DNA of 31,086 bases from a virus. The stretch is taken from the IMG/VR virus record IMGVR_UViG_3300031576_000589, positions 1-31,086 of that record, one strand, 5' to 3'. The notes beneath the pieces are model-generated. The model had not been told where the DNA came from and ran no database searches. It saw nothing but the letters and a program-made list of their open reading frames with translations. The translations under genes were made by a program, and so were the position numbers. This document shows positions 1 to 7,907 of the stretch, piece after piece (the stretch's first letter is position 1; each line of letters starts with the position of its first letter).

Positions 1-186
1 TAAGAAAAATACACATTACTTTCTTTAAAGTCTCCACAGAATTATCAATATTTAATACTTTAGACCCTGTTATTTGTATCTAGCCTGCACAAGCTAGAAT
101 ATTAAAGCCCGTATAATTGTATATGTTTTAGTTAAATACTTTCTTTAAAGACTTAATAATATAATATATTCATGCTTGTTTAAAAC

Positions 187-200
187 TATAGAGGTCTATA
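187..200. promoter_or_regulatory. operator-like palindrome, centre GG
   Basis: Exact match to TATAGA-GG-TCTATA, one of 17 copies in the window. It sits in the non-coding left end. The sequence shows the repeat; the operator role is inferred from copy number and intergenic placement. Confidence 0.7.
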
Positions 201-328
201 GATTAACCACGCTTTTTCGTTCAGAAGTTACAAGCACTCTCAAACACCCATTCTGATCGGTTTTAACGCACTTTATTTTATACTTTATTTTAATTAAAAT
301 TATCTCCTACAATTTAATATTAATTAAA

Positions 329-368
329 TATAGAGGTCTATATTGTGTGAAATATATAGAGGTCTATA
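329..368. promoter_or_regulatory. pair of operator-like palindromes, centres GG
   Basis: Two exact copies of TATAGA-GG-TCTATA at 329-342 and 355-368, with 26 bp between start points. They lie just downstream of the stop of the last leftward gene. The tandem spacing of 26 bp recurs at 1117/1143 and 11310/11336, which is about two and a half helical turns and suggests cooperative binding of dimers. Confidence 0.7.
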
Positions 369-372
369 TATT

Positions 373-852
373 TTATTTTGTGTTTAAATATTTATTACAT
401 TTAAGCATGAATATTTCTGCTACGGTTTTTAAAGCGAGGTCGAAGTCTTGTGCCATATTAAATAATACTAATACATTATTAAGGCTTTCTAATTTTCTTT
501 TTGTTCTTAAACTAAAGGCGGTTTTCTTTTCGTCGGCTTCTATTTTATCCAAGTCGTTTTGAATACTGGCGCCGATATTAGCCAAGACTTTAGTAGCTTC
601 TTCTTTAGCTAGGGCTTCGACTTCTGCGGTAGAGGCGTTGTCTATTTTAATAAACTTAACTGTACAGATTGAATTATATTTAGCTTTTAATTGTTGGACT
701 TCTATGTCTATGTCTTTTTTAGTGGCGTAGTTAATTAAATAAACAGATCCGTCTAGCCTTAAACCATAGCGGGCTATTCTATTTAATACTGCCTGATACA
801 TTTTCGTATCTGAGGCCGGTATATAATAAAAGAACATTCCATAAGCTGTCAT
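373..852 (-). CDS. unknown 159-aa early protein
   Basis: Last gene of the leftward block. The ATG at 852 has an AAAGGAAAT SD about 6 nt upstream. The N-terminus (MTAYGMFFYYIPAS) leads into a mixed alpha/beta region of about 70 residues. A Glu/Lys/Ala-rich helical stretch follows (about 75-125), then a hydrophobic end. No signal peptide or membrane span is clear, and there are almost no Cys residues, unlike many neighbours. I do not recognise the family. Its place in a run of small leftward genes under shared operator repeats suggests an accessory early protein; this is inference. Confidence 0.75.
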   Translation of the reverse strand: MTAYGMFFYYIPASDTKMYQAVLNRIARYGLRLDGSVYLINYATKKDIDIEVQQLKAKYNSICTVKFIKIDNASTAEVEALAKEEATKVLANIGASIQNDLDKIEADEKKTAFSLRTKRKLESLNNVLVLFNMAQDFDLALKTVAEIFMLKCNKYLNTK

Positions 853-854
853 AA

Positions 855-1093
855 TTATTTCCTTTCTTTAATGCTTATTATTTTTTCTTTAACGTCTTCA
901 CTATAAGTCTCTCGTATTTCATATTGAGAATCGGCTGAATAACTTTTTTTAAATATGGCTTTAGCTTCTTTAAGCGAATGGGCGTTTAGCCTGTACCAAA
1001 CTCTTGAAGTTTGTGCGTCTCAATTTAATATTCTTTAGGCGGTGTTAAAGCGTTGAATACTTTTCGGTTTAATTCTTTATTTATTTTCTTCAT
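855..1093 (-). pseudogene. broken or mis-framed small gene
   Basis: A start ATG at 1093 with an AAAGGAG SD opens a 22-codon frame that stops at 1025 (TAA). In another frame, about 52 open codons continue from about 1020 to the stop at 855. They read like a real protein (WYRLNAHSLKEAKAIFKKSY, then a charged helix ending KEKIISIKERK) but have no usable ATG/GTG/TTG start of their own. A single frameshift near 1020-1030 would join the two parts into one protein of about 75 aa. It could be a decayed gene, a programmed frameshift, or a sequencing error. Confidence 0.35.
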
Positions 1094-1116
1094 GTGTATA
1101 AACTCCTTTCTAAATA

Positions 1117-1156
1117 TATAGAGGTCTATATATTATTTTGAGTATAGAGGTCTATA
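1117..1156. promoter_or_regulatory. pair of operator-like palindromes, centres GG
   Basis: Exact TATAGA-GG-TCTATA copies at 1117-1130 and 1143-1156. They overlap the last codons and stop of the 72-aa gene and precede the broken gene below it. The second copy is translated as part of that protein's C-terminus (NIDLY). Confidence 0.7.
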
Positions 1157-1344
1157 TTCTTTCGTATAGCTTTTACAAGCAGGTCTTCTACTAATGACAG
1201 ACAGTTGTTAGTATGAGTTTCTACAGACGGATGAGAGGCGTATTTGTATCTAACTCTATACATACCGTTAGATAATATTTCTATAATAACCCCTAGCGGC
1301 TCGGTGTTTGAAGAACATTGTACCTTATCATTTACTTGAAACAT
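1126..1344 (-). CDS. 72-aa small protein, SH3/KOW-like appearance
   Basis: The ATG at 1344 directly abuts an operator palindrome whose centre gives the SD (AGAGG, 5 nt upstream). The first 50 residues look like a small beta barrel (VNDKVQCSSN, GVIIEI, GMYRVRY), reminiscent of KOW/SH3-type folds but not assignable. The C-terminus, LVKAIRKNIDLY, resembles the C-termini of the next two upstream genes (LTAAIKDNI and LVRAIKDNI), so the three may share a partner or localisation signal. The function is unknown. Confidence 0.7.
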   Translation of the reverse strand: MFQVNDKVQCSSNTEPLGVIIEILSNGMYRVRYKYASHPSVETHTNNCLSLVEDLLVKAIRKNIDLYTQNNI

Positions 1345-1357
1345 ATAGACCTCTATA
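1344..1357. promoter_or_regulatory. operator-like palindrome that contains an RBS
   Basis: Plus-strand copy with centre CC. Read on the minus strand it is TATAGAGGTCTATATG, so the AGAGG in its centre serves as SD for the ATG of the 72-aa gene. Binding to DNA, or base pairing of the arms in the RNA, could both affect expression. Confidence 0.7.
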
Positions 1358-1625
1358 CTTTTCTACTGTTAATATTATCTTTAATAGCGGCGGTTAATAT
1401 GTCGCTTTTATTACTAGCTACGAATTGTTTTATTTCTTCTCTGATGGCGGCGTCGAGGGCGGTGAAGGGGGCTTCGTAATCCGTGTATTTTAATTCCTCA
1501 CATAGTTCTTTAAAGGCTTTATTAGACAGGCGTTCGCCTTCGCTTAAGAAGTCGTCTAGGAAAGCTTTAATATCCTCTTCGTTATACACTAAATGGAATT
1601 CATAAACTACCTTTGGTTTCTTCAT
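1353..1625 (-). CDS. unknown 90-aa acidic protein
   Basis: The ATG at 1625 has a GAAAGGAG SD and lies inside the 3' end of the preceding gene (26-bp overlap), so translation is probably coupled. The protein is strongly helical and acidic (NEEDIKAFLDDFLSEGERL, FKELCEELKY) and ends with ILTAAIKDNINSRKV. The AIKDNI motif is shared with both flanking genes. There is no metal-binding or catalytic motif. Family not recognised. Confidence 0.75.
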   Translation of the reverse strand: MKKPKVVYEFHLVYNEEDIKAFLDDFLSEGERLSNKAFKELCEELKYTDYEAPFTALDAAIREEIKQFVASNKSDILTAAIKDNINSRKV

Positions 1626-1965
1626 GTTGTTCTCCTTTCTTTATGTTGTCTTTAATTGCGCGGACTAATATATTATCACAGTCCTCGCAGAATGGTTTAT
1701 CGTCTGTGTATATTATATTACAGTCGTCGAAGGTCTTTAAGCAATGAGCGCAGTCTGCGGTTGAACAGCAATCACAGTCTAAACAATAAGGGTCTGTGCA
1801 GGTTTTTTCTTGAGGTTTCCGGTCTGTGCGTTTAGTTGTCTTATGACTGTGTTCAAAGTCGCCTTTACGGGAACAGCGGTCACAGCCTTGATAATACTTT
1901 TTGTTTTCGTCTGTAAGTTCAATACAAGTTACACAAAAGTCAGCCTGTGTTAGCGGTTTACTCAT
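1600..1965 (-). CDS. Cys-rich multi-zinc-ribbon protein, 121 aa
   Basis: Contains many Cys pairs in order: CVTC, CDRC, CTDPYC, CDCC, CAHC and CEDC, plus His residues in HSHK. This implies two to four zinc sites. The ATG at 1965 overlaps the stop of the 227-aa gene by 4 bp, which signals coupled translation. The C-terminal segment ILVRAIKDNIKKGE matches the C-terminal motif of the two following genes. Small zinc-ribbon proteins in phages often bind nucleic acid or host protein, but no specific role can be read here. Confidence 0.75.
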   Translation of the reverse strand: MSKPLTQADFCVTCIELTDENKKYYQGCDRCSRKGDFEHSHKTTKRTDRKPQEKTCTDPYCLDCDCCSTADCAHCLKTFDDCNIIYTDDKPFCEDCDNILVRAIKDNIKKGEQHEETKGSL

Positions 1966-2645
1966 TGGTTACCTCCTTCTGTTAAATTATATTCATATTC
2001 TATTGTTACTGTGTTAAGACCTGTTATTTTAAGCAGGCCTTTTTTATAATACATTTTATTCTCGAACTCTATTTCAGTTACTGTGTCTGAGAAGAAACTA
2101 GTCAAGCCTTCTGTTCTTATTGGCGTCCCTGATAGCTGACCGGTTAGTTTTTCTACACGTGGAGAAAATAAGCCTCCGTCATTACTATAATATAAATAAG
2201 ACCTATACTCTTGGGTATTAAATGTCATTACAGCTTCTGCGCCTTTTGGATTGGGCAGTATATTAATTACTGTGTTGTTTATAATATTAGTTAGTAACTC
2301 TTCGGCTTGCTTTAATAAGCTGTCATATAATTCATTAGAATATAGAAGTCTATATCTATTATTAAGCGTCAGCGGGAATTCAGTAAGGGCGTTCAGTATT
2401 AAATTAATATGTGAATATTGTGTAGTGAAGTACATTATTGAGCCTGTAAAGTAAGAATTTATGTCTATGCTTTTATTACCGACAGGGACACTACCGCGTT
2501 CTTTATATTTTTTTTGGTTCATTAATTTACGAAAGCACTTCTCATAAGACCTACTCTTATGAACTCTCTTACACATAATACATTTAATTCTAGGGAATGT
2601 ATTAGGTGCTATTGCTAACATGGTTTCTAAGTTTTCTAAAGACAT
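1962..2645 (-). CDS. unknown 227-aa protein with N-terminal Cys cluster
   Basis: The ATG at 2645 has a perfect GAAAGGAGG SD. An N-terminal segment carries CIMCKRVHKSRSYEKC (residues about 22-37), a possible single zinc site. The rest is a mixed alpha/beta protein with a helical centre (ELYDSLLKQAEELLTNII) and a beta-rich C-terminus. It is co-transcribed with the downstream small genes (4-bp overlap with the next). A variant operator-like palindrome (2341-2354, centre AG) lies inside its coding region. I do not recognise the family. Confidence 0.75.
   Translation of the reverse strand: MSLENLETMLAIAPNTFPRIKCIMCKRVHKSRSYEKCFRKLMNQKKYKERGSVPVGNKSIDINSYFTGSIMYFTTQYSHINLILNALTEFPLTLNNRYRLLYSNELYDSLLKQAEELLTNIINNTVINILPNPKGAEAVMTFNTQEYRSYLYYSNDGGLFSPRVEKLTGQLSGTPIRTEGLTSFFSDTVTEIEFENKMYYKKGLLKITGLNTVTIEYEYNLTEGGNQ
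2341..2354. promoter_or_regulatory. intragenic operator-like palindrome, centre AG
   Basis: TATAGA-AG-TCTATA with perfect arms, inside the 227-aa gene and encoding part of RLLYS. It may be a chance or coding-tolerated copy, or a roadblock site. Confidence 0.4.
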
Positions 2646-2665
2646 GTTGCCTCCTTTCTTAATGG

Positions 2666-2679
2666 TATAGACGTCTATA
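2666..2679. promoter_or_regulatory. operator-like palindrome, centre CG (fully symmetric)
   Basis: TATAGA-CG-TCTATA is a perfect 14-bp palindrome. It lies between the SD of the 227-aa gene and the end of the broken endonuclease-like gene, whose TAG stop is inside it. A half-copy, ACGTCTATAC, follows at 2691-2700. Confidence 0.65.
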
Positions 2680-3315
2680 CTTCATAAGGTACGTCTATAC
2701 CGAACGGAACTTCTTTAACTTCTCGTGCAGGATAGACTCTATACTTATCATATTTATTTCTAGCACGAGCATTATAATGTTTATTAATAGCTATGCACGA
2801 CGTATTAGAACTTTCTGTACTTGGTATTAACCACATTTTTTCAAGCCGTTTGTTTGTATTTAATCCGACCAATACAAAATAATCTACTATGTTTTTTCCT
2901 CGTAAAGAAAATCTCCAGAATAAATATGGGCGGTTAAAAGAATGCGGGAGACGTGTTCTAACTTCAACTTTTTTATTTCCAAGTCTGCCGTCATAAGCAT
3001 AATCCTCCTCTAAAAGAGTTAGCCCTTTTATGTATTTACAAGCGAGACGTTCGCCTATAGTGGCTATTTCTATGTTACCTTTAGCGCTATAAAGACACCG
3101 CGTGTGTTTTTTTATATAACTGTTGCCATATTTTCAAACAGTTTCTTTTTCATGGCGGCGCCGTTTTAAATAGTTACGCCATTTCTTCGTAAGCATAATT
3201 TAATGCCTTGGTGTGTGCGGTTTAGTTGTTTTGCTATGTAATGAGTTGCGTGGCAATTCTTATACATGGTTATTATTTTTTCTCCTTCTTCTATAGATAT
3301 TTTTTTATGTGTCAT
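2675..3315 (-). pseudogene. broken HTH plus nuclease-like gene (homing-endonuclease remnant)
   Basis: An ATG at 3315 (overlapping the end of the VWA gene by 11 bp) opens a 49-codon frame reading as a helix-turn-helix: EEGEKIITMYKN, HYIAKQL, IKLCLRRNGVTI, then TAA at 3166. Beyond it, a long open frame without its own start runs from about 3140 to the TAG at 2675. It contains YDGRLGNKKVEVRTRLP, SFNRPYLFWRFSLRG, KNIVDYFVLVGL and KMWLIPS. The order D, then VEVRT, then a hydrophobic Trp/Phe block resembles PD-(D/E)XK-type phage homing nucleases; this is recognition by eye only. One base inserted in the A-run near 3137 would join the second half to MKKKLFE. At least one stop and one frameshift break the gene. 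Confidence 0.5.
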
Positions 3316-5620
3316 AGTTTACTCCTATTCCAAAAGGAAGTGTATCTGTATCCGTGTCCCCCCACACCACCCATAAAGTTGGATAATCCGGTTCTTCTTC
3401 AGGCATAGTTCCATAAGTATCAGTAAAGAATACCAAGACGCTTGGCTTCTCGCCTTCTTCTAACGCTTTGAATATCGGTCTGAAGTCTGTACCGCCGCCG
3501 CCTCCAATCCTGAAGTCAGCAACGTCAAACTCTCTGGCGTTATATACTTGGTCTGAATGGACTTCGGCGTCACATACTATCAGCCTTATTTTACTTATGT
3601 TTCTGGCTTGGACTATGCTTAATGTTTCAGCTACGGCTTTGTTTAGTTCTTCGCCTGATATAGACCCCGAAGAGTCTATAGCTATTGCAATAGAAGCCTT
3701 TGGTATGCACAAGTCTTCGAAGTATAACTCCTGATCTATAAACCTCCTATCAAATTTATTGTCGTCATAGTCGTCTTGCACGGCTTCTTGAATAAACTTC
3801 TCAAGTATCTGTTCCCAATTTAGTTTAGGAGACAGTAAGTCTTGAAGCATTCTTTCTAAGTCTTCAGGCAAGTCGCCTTTACTTCTTGCGGCTTGGGCGG
3901 CTTGAGCTACCTTCTGCTTGAGTTGACCCATAGCTTTCTTAACTTGAGCGGCGGTCATAGGCTTACCGTTGCCGTCAACATTCTTCACGCCACTACAGCC
4001 GTTCCCGTCTTTTCCATTACCATTCTTGGGTTGCTGTTTGGCGTCCTTTATAAGCTGGGCGTAAATATACTCTGCATTCTGCCCGTCCCATTGCGGGAAC
4101 AAGACCCAGCCTTCTGGAATAAAGTTGCCAAGCCTCTTGAGTTTGTTATTAATTTCGCTGTCGCAATTATGGACAACAGCATTCGAGACGAGGTATGAAT
4201 GGTCTGTGGTTGTAATATTATAAACTGTGCCTGCGTACGGGTATTTAGTTATGTTAATTATTGGAGTTATTATATAGTTATCTAATTTTCGCCATCTATT
4301 TTGATACGACTTAATAGTTTTACCCATTAAATTCCTTTCTGTTATTTTAGGCGTACCCCAATCCACAGAATATAATATTTGTGGCGGTAATATAGCGGCT
4401 TTTAATTTTCTTTCTTTCCTGTGTTCAACTCTTAATTGTGCGAACTCCCCCAATCTTGCTATGAGAAGCTGCATTTGCATTGCTAAGATTTTACTTGACG
4501 TGCCGTAAATTAACCGTCCATTATGATCTACTGAACCGTCTCCAGCTATCATGCCATCTAAAACAGCTTTAATAATAGTTAAATCTGAATGTTCAAGTAT
4601 CCAGTCAGGCAACTTTTTATTTTTTGAGCCGCATCCGAACCAATCTGAAAAGGCAAACCCTAATACCGTAGAGGGTATACAAACTTTGGCAGTATTATCT
4701 TTGAAATAAACTTTAGCAGAGTAGCCTAAACTTCTGCCCCATTTTAGCACAGTACTAATTAAATATGTTTCGTTTTTATTTAAAGAGAATTGAAGTCCGC
4801 CAGCTTTATTAGACATACGACTACCTTCGGCTACATATAAGCCTATTATTTGTGCTGTCTCTTTTGTTACTTCTAAAGTATGCAGTTTAGTGTGGTGAGG
4901 TATTTGACCTTTCCAATTTGGATGTGTTAACCGTTTCGCATATGCGGTCAAGTCTAATTGTGTTATATTATTTGTCCCTTGCATTATAGGTACGCACATA
5001 TACATTGACTTTTCTTGCAGGTCTTTTGCAGGAATCCATTCTGGTGGTAAATATTGGCGTCCTTTAGATGTTACTTTTAACCGGCTAATTAAGATAGGGT
5101 GTTCTGGTGTAACTTCAACCGGTAACAATCCGCAACCTTTAATTGATAGCATATCTCCTTTGAAAACATTTTGGATCGGAGATACGACTTTTTCCGACGT
5201 TGTTTTGCCGAAAACATTATCACCTGCTTTAAGGTTAGCTATAGGTTTGTAGTCTCCTGCGATAATAGTGTCGCCTTTAACACAGGCTATATTAAACAAC
5301 ATATGGTCTCGTTCACGCCTTCGTCCCGCATGGTTAGCTATCAAGTGGTAAAGCTCATGCAGAATAGCAGACCTTATGCCTCTTAATTCCAAGCTACATA
5401 CAAAGCTTGGATTATAACCAATTAGGCAGGCAGGACTGGCATACATAGTAGGCTGAGACCAATCTACTTTACGCCTTGTATTTAAAAACAAGGCGGCAAA
5501 GAACGGCATGGAGGATATCAGAGTAGCCCCTACTCTTTGTATAAGCGTAGCGGCTTTCTGTTCCATAATAATCCTGTCTTTCTCAGACAAGACTTTACCT
5601 TCTTCATTCTTTATTTCCAT
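3305..5620 (-). CDS. VWA-domain putative metallopeptidase, intein-containing
   Basis: I choose the ATG at 5620 (SD AGGAGG, 7 nt upstream) over the longer frame from 5692, which overlaps the ATPase gene. The precursor is 771 aa and about 398 aa after splicing. The N-extein has a zinc-peptidase motif HELYHLIANH (residues 88-97). The C-extein has a Gly/Asn/Lys-rich linker, a coiled coil, then a VWA domain with MIDAS residues DSSGS (649-653), GGGGTDF and FTD. This order matches the DUF2201/COG3864 type (N-terminal putative metallopeptidase plus VWA). It lies 10 bp after a MoxR-type ATPase gene. MoxR/VWA pairs act together as chaperone-like remodelling machines in bacteria; the phage target is unknown. 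Confidence 0.85.
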   Translation of the reverse strand: MEIKNEEGKVLSEKDRIIMEQKAATLIQRVGATLISSMPFFAALFLNTRRKVDWSQPTMYASPACLIGYNPSFVCSLELRGIRSAILHELYHLIANHAGRRRERDHMLFNIACVKGDTIIAGDYKPIANLKAGDNVFGKTTSEKVVSPIQNVFKGDMLSIKGCGLLPVEVTPEHPILISRLKVTSKGRQYLPPEWIPAKDLQEKSMYMCVPIMQGTNNITQLDLTAYAKRLTHPNWKGQIPHHTKLHTLEVTKETAQIIGLYVAEGSRMSNKAGGLQFSLNKNETYLISTVLKWGRSLGYSAKVYFKDNTAKVCIPSTVLGFAFSDWFGCGSKNKKLPDWILEHSDLTIIKAVLDGMIAGDGSVDHNGRLIYGTSSKILAMQMQLLIARLGEFAQLRVEHRKERKLKAAILPPQILYSVDWGTPKITERNLMGKTIKSYQNRWRKLDNYIITPIINITKYPYAGTVYNITTTDHSYLVSNAVVHNCDSEINNKLKRLGNFIPEGWVLFPQWDGQNAEYIYAQLIKDAKQQPKNGNGKDGNGCSGVKNVDGNGKPMTAAQVKKAMGQLKQKVAQAAQAARSKGDLPEDLERMLQDLLSPKLNWEQILEKFIQEAVQDDYDDNKFDRRFIDQELYFEDLCIPKASIAIAIDSSGSISGEELNKAVAETLSIVQARNISKIRLIVCDAEVHSDQVYNAREFDVADFRIGGGGGTDFRPIFKALEEGEKPSVLVFFTDTYGTMPEEEPDYPTLWVVWGDTDTDTLPFGIGVNYDT
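4166..5284 (-). mobile_element. intein with LAGLIDADG endonuclease in the VWA protein
   Basis: This 373-aa intein starts at Cys1 (CVKGDTIIAGD) and ends VVHN before Cys+1. Block B is VEVTPEHPILIS (TxxH). Two LAGLIDADG-type helices are visible: IIGLYVAEGS and VLDGMIAGDGS, each with its acidic residue, so the endonuclease looks intact. The insertion splits LFNIA from CDSEINN, directly after the HExxH zinc motif in the most conserved part of the host protein, as is typical of inteins. Splicing residues (Cys1, block-B His, His-Asn at the end, Cys+1) are all present. Confidence 0.9.
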
Positions 5621-5630
5621 TAGTCGCCTC

Positions 5631-7901
5631 CTATTTAACTTTATTAATATCGGCAAGAGTCTGTACAAAGTCCTTGCCATAAGCTTTAACAAACTGAGTA
5701 AACTCTTTGGTGGTAATTATTTCTTCGTACTTATTCTTGAGTACTTCGTTTGATACCAGTTCATACGTAACCATAGTCGCAAACATTTCGTCTAGGTTTT
5801 TAGTTGCCCAGACGAAAGCTTTCAGGGCATTCTCATAAGGTTTACTTGACCTTAAGATATAAGTGTAAAGGCTTGTAGACAAGGCATAGTTAACCGACTC
5901 TTTTATTTCCGGATCCAATTTACGTTCCTTCCAGTCATTAACTTTGCCTGCTAATATGTCTTCCATTTTCGGCAATTGAGTATGAAGCTGTGAGTACGAT
6001 ACAAACTCACTGCCAACACCGTCTGAAACAAAGCCGCCTATTAACGGCGCATACCCGCTGATATTAGATTCGCCTACCGAATTAACCACGTCAGACACAA
6101 ATTTCCATGAGTTACCGCACCATATTGCTTGCCCGTCTCTGCGGACTAACAACGTGTGGTTTGGTACTTCGACGCAATATACCATTCCTGTATATTTTCG
6201 TTTCTGTATATGGTGAGGCTGAACAATAGGGCGCAAGTAGCGTTTTGTGAGAATAGCTACCGTCCAAACACCAGAGTCTTTGAATTTGGTTTTACCGTCT
6301 GCATAAGACGGACGGAAACTTAGGTTCGCTGAATACCCTAAGCGCATAGCAATTTCTTGTATGTCGTTTGCTAATTGCATAGATCCTACAGCAACAATGG
6401 TTTCTCCGTTTGTTGTCCATCCGTCACCTTTAATGAAAGTCTCTAATAGATACGCCAATAGTCTGGGTGAATAAGTTAAGAAGTCTCGAACCATTTTCTT
6501 ATCCCAGCCAGTTTTACTTGGTTCTAATAGCGTATACAATTCTTTTGAATTGAATGTTACTTGGCTGTGTTTATCGCTGTTGTTAGGTTTGAATCCCATT
6601 TCCGAAATAATATCTGCTATTTCTTTTCTGTTTGTTGCCGATACTTGCCGGATTCTAATAGAATAGGAACCTCTTTTTGCCAGAAGTTTATTTAAGTTTC
6701 CTTCGGAATAGAACCAACCTAAGAATTTAAAGAACGGTATAGCAGGTAGCTGAATTGTTTGGCCTTTATTTTTTGGAGTCGAGCCAATTAATTCTATATA
6801 CTCTGTATCTTTACCAGTCCAGATTGCGTCTTTTCTGAATCTGAATGACTTAGACCCAGAGTTTTTAATGATATCATAGATAGACTCCGCTGTTTGAAAA
6901 GCCCATTCTTCTGTTTCCCATTTTGTTCCTTTAACATTATTGTGGTCGAGATGACCACGACCGGCTAAAGAATGGGAAAGACCTTTGGCTTGGAAGGCGG
7001 GCTGAATTAGCTTGCTTATGCCTTTATGATAGGCTTTTTTCGCAAACATATTATGGTTAGGCGTTACTAACAAATTATATTGTGCGCCCCAAAACTCTAT
7101 CATGTCACCTTCATAAGGTGCTGTGAAATACTTTGTAGGAGTTACAAATTCTACAACACCGTCTTTATTTAACGAAGCTACTTTGTCTGTTGGTTTTAAA
7201 TCTCTAAACAATACAAAGCCACGTTCTGTCATAACTTCTGTTGCTGAGTCGTAACAGCGTGGGTTTGGGAAGGCGTCCGTATATTGTTTCCAATTTGCGT
7301 CATATAAGTAGTGTTGGAATTGTTTCAGGAACGACATGACTATAGGGTGAATGTTATTCTTAATTGCCCAAGTCATGAAGCTATCCAAATCCGCCCGTAC
7401 TTTGATAGTGCCGAACCTGCCCCTCAATGCTTTAGGCATTTCGTTCACTACAGATTTATCCGTGAGTCTATTACCCGCGCCACACGGATAAGTATTATCA
7501 GGCAGAGCATATTCACCTACCCGCCTGTCATGAATTAATTGGTAGCAAGCAGACTGAACTGGGGTTGGGGCTGAATTTAATTCGTCTAAGAATAGAATTC
7601 GTTTCTTATTGTCTCGAGGCAGGAATATAGGCGGATACCATGTAGTAGCTTTAAGATCACGGTCTACTACAGGAACGCCTCTTATTTCCTGTGGAGACAA
7701 CATAGACGCCCTAACGTCTATTAGTTCCATGCTTAATTCTTTAGCGGTAGTTCGGACACCTTCAGACTTTCCGATACCAATACCGCCTTGAATAAAGACA
7801 GGGCGGTTAGCGGCAATCGCCCCTTTTAGTTGAACGACAAGTTCAGTAATAGAAATGCCGTCGTCGATAACGGTCTTGTTAGTTCCCTCTTCTAGACTCA
7901 T
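5631..7901 (-). CDS. MoxR-type AAA+ ATPase, intein-containing
   Basis: The ATG at 7901 has SD TTGGAGGT. The precursor is 756 aa and about 374 aa after splicing. Walker A is GGIGIGKS (39-46), Walker B is ILFLDE (102-107), sensor 1 is GAGNR (141-145), and an arginine-finger-like LRGRFG is at 159-164. All lie in the N-extein and identify a MoxR-family AAA+ ATPase. The C-extein begins SWKFVSDVV, as in this family after the PR motif. The VWA/metallopeptidase gene starts 10 bp downstream, so the two form the usual ATPase-adaptor pair. Two operator-like palindromes and a -10 element lie about 35-75 bp upstream of the start. Confidence 0.9.
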   Translation of the reverse strand: MSLEEGTNKTVIDDGISITELVVQLKGAIAANRPVFIQGGIGIGKSEGVRTTAKELSMELIDVRASMLSPQEIRGVPVVDRDLKATTWYPPIFLPRDNKKRILFLDELNSAPTPVQSACYQLIHDRRVGEYALPDNTYPCGAGNRLTDKSVVNEMPKALRGRFGTIKVRADLDSFMTWAIKNNIHPIVMSFLKQFQHYLYDANWKQYTDAFPNPRCYDSATEVMTERGFVLFRDLKPTDKVASLNKDGVVEFVTPTKYFTAPYEGDMIEFWGAQYNLLVTPNHNMFAKKAYHKGISKLIQPAFQAKGLSHSLAGRGHLDHNNVKGTKWETEEWAFQTAESIYDIIKNSGSKSFRFRKDAIWTGKDTEYIELIGSTPKNKGQTIQLPAIPFFKFLGWFYSEGNLNKLLAKRGSYSIRIRQVSATNRKEIADIISEMGFKPNNSDKHSQVTFNSKELYTLLEPSKTGWDKKMVRDFLTYSPRLLAYLLETFIKGDGWTTNGETIVAVGSMQLANDIQEIAMRLGYSANLSFRPSYADGKTKFKDSGVWTVAILTKRYLRPIVQPHHIQKRKYTGMVYCVEVPNHTLLVRRDGQAIWCGNSWKFVSDVVNSVGESNISGYAPLIGGFVSDGVGSEFVSYSQLHTQLPKMEDILAGKVNDWKERKLDPEIKESVNYALSTSLYTYILRSSKPYENALKAFVWATKNLDEMFATMVTYELVSNEVLKNKYEEIITTKEFTQFVKAYGKDFVQTLADINKVK
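6111..7256 (-). mobile_element. intein with LAGLIDADG endonuclease in the MoxR ATPase
   Basis: This 382-aa intein starts at Cys1 (CYDSATEVMTERGF) and ends IWCGN before Ser+1. Block B is LLVTPNHNMF. LAGLIDADG-like helices are FKFLGWFYSEGN and LLETFIKGDGW. The penultimate residue is Gly instead of the usual His, a known but less common variant that can slow splicing. The extein join would read FPNPR-SWKFVS, which is a natural MoxR sequence. Confidence 0.9.
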
Positions 7902-7907
7902 AAGGTA

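Larger units (their letters stand above)
1..372. other. non-coding left end, AT-rich, downstream of the leftward block
   Basis: I see no convincing gene here. It lies downstream of the last leftward gene (stop at 373). It holds three copies of the TATAGA-NN-TCTATA element (187-200, 329-342, 355-368). It also holds a direct repeat of TACTTTCTTTAAAG at 17-30 and 137-150, exactly 120 bp apart, and a small perfect hairpin TCTAGC/GCTAGA (79-84 with 93-98). The hairpin has no T-run on either side, so I do not call it a terminator. A short plus-strand frame at 347-562 mostly mirrors the minus-strand gene and is not believed. Confidence 0.5.

Noticed and set aside
79-98. Terminator at the left end
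   Set aside because: The TCTAGC/GCTAGA hairpin has no T-run on either strand.
3226-4198. Plus-strand frames opposite the VWA gene and its intein
   Set aside because: These are antisense shadows of a gene with clear catalytic and splicing motifs.
5621-5692. Longer start for the VWA gene
   Set aside because: It would overlap the ATPase gene by 62 bp and lacks an SD, while the ATG at 5620 has a perfect AGGAGG.
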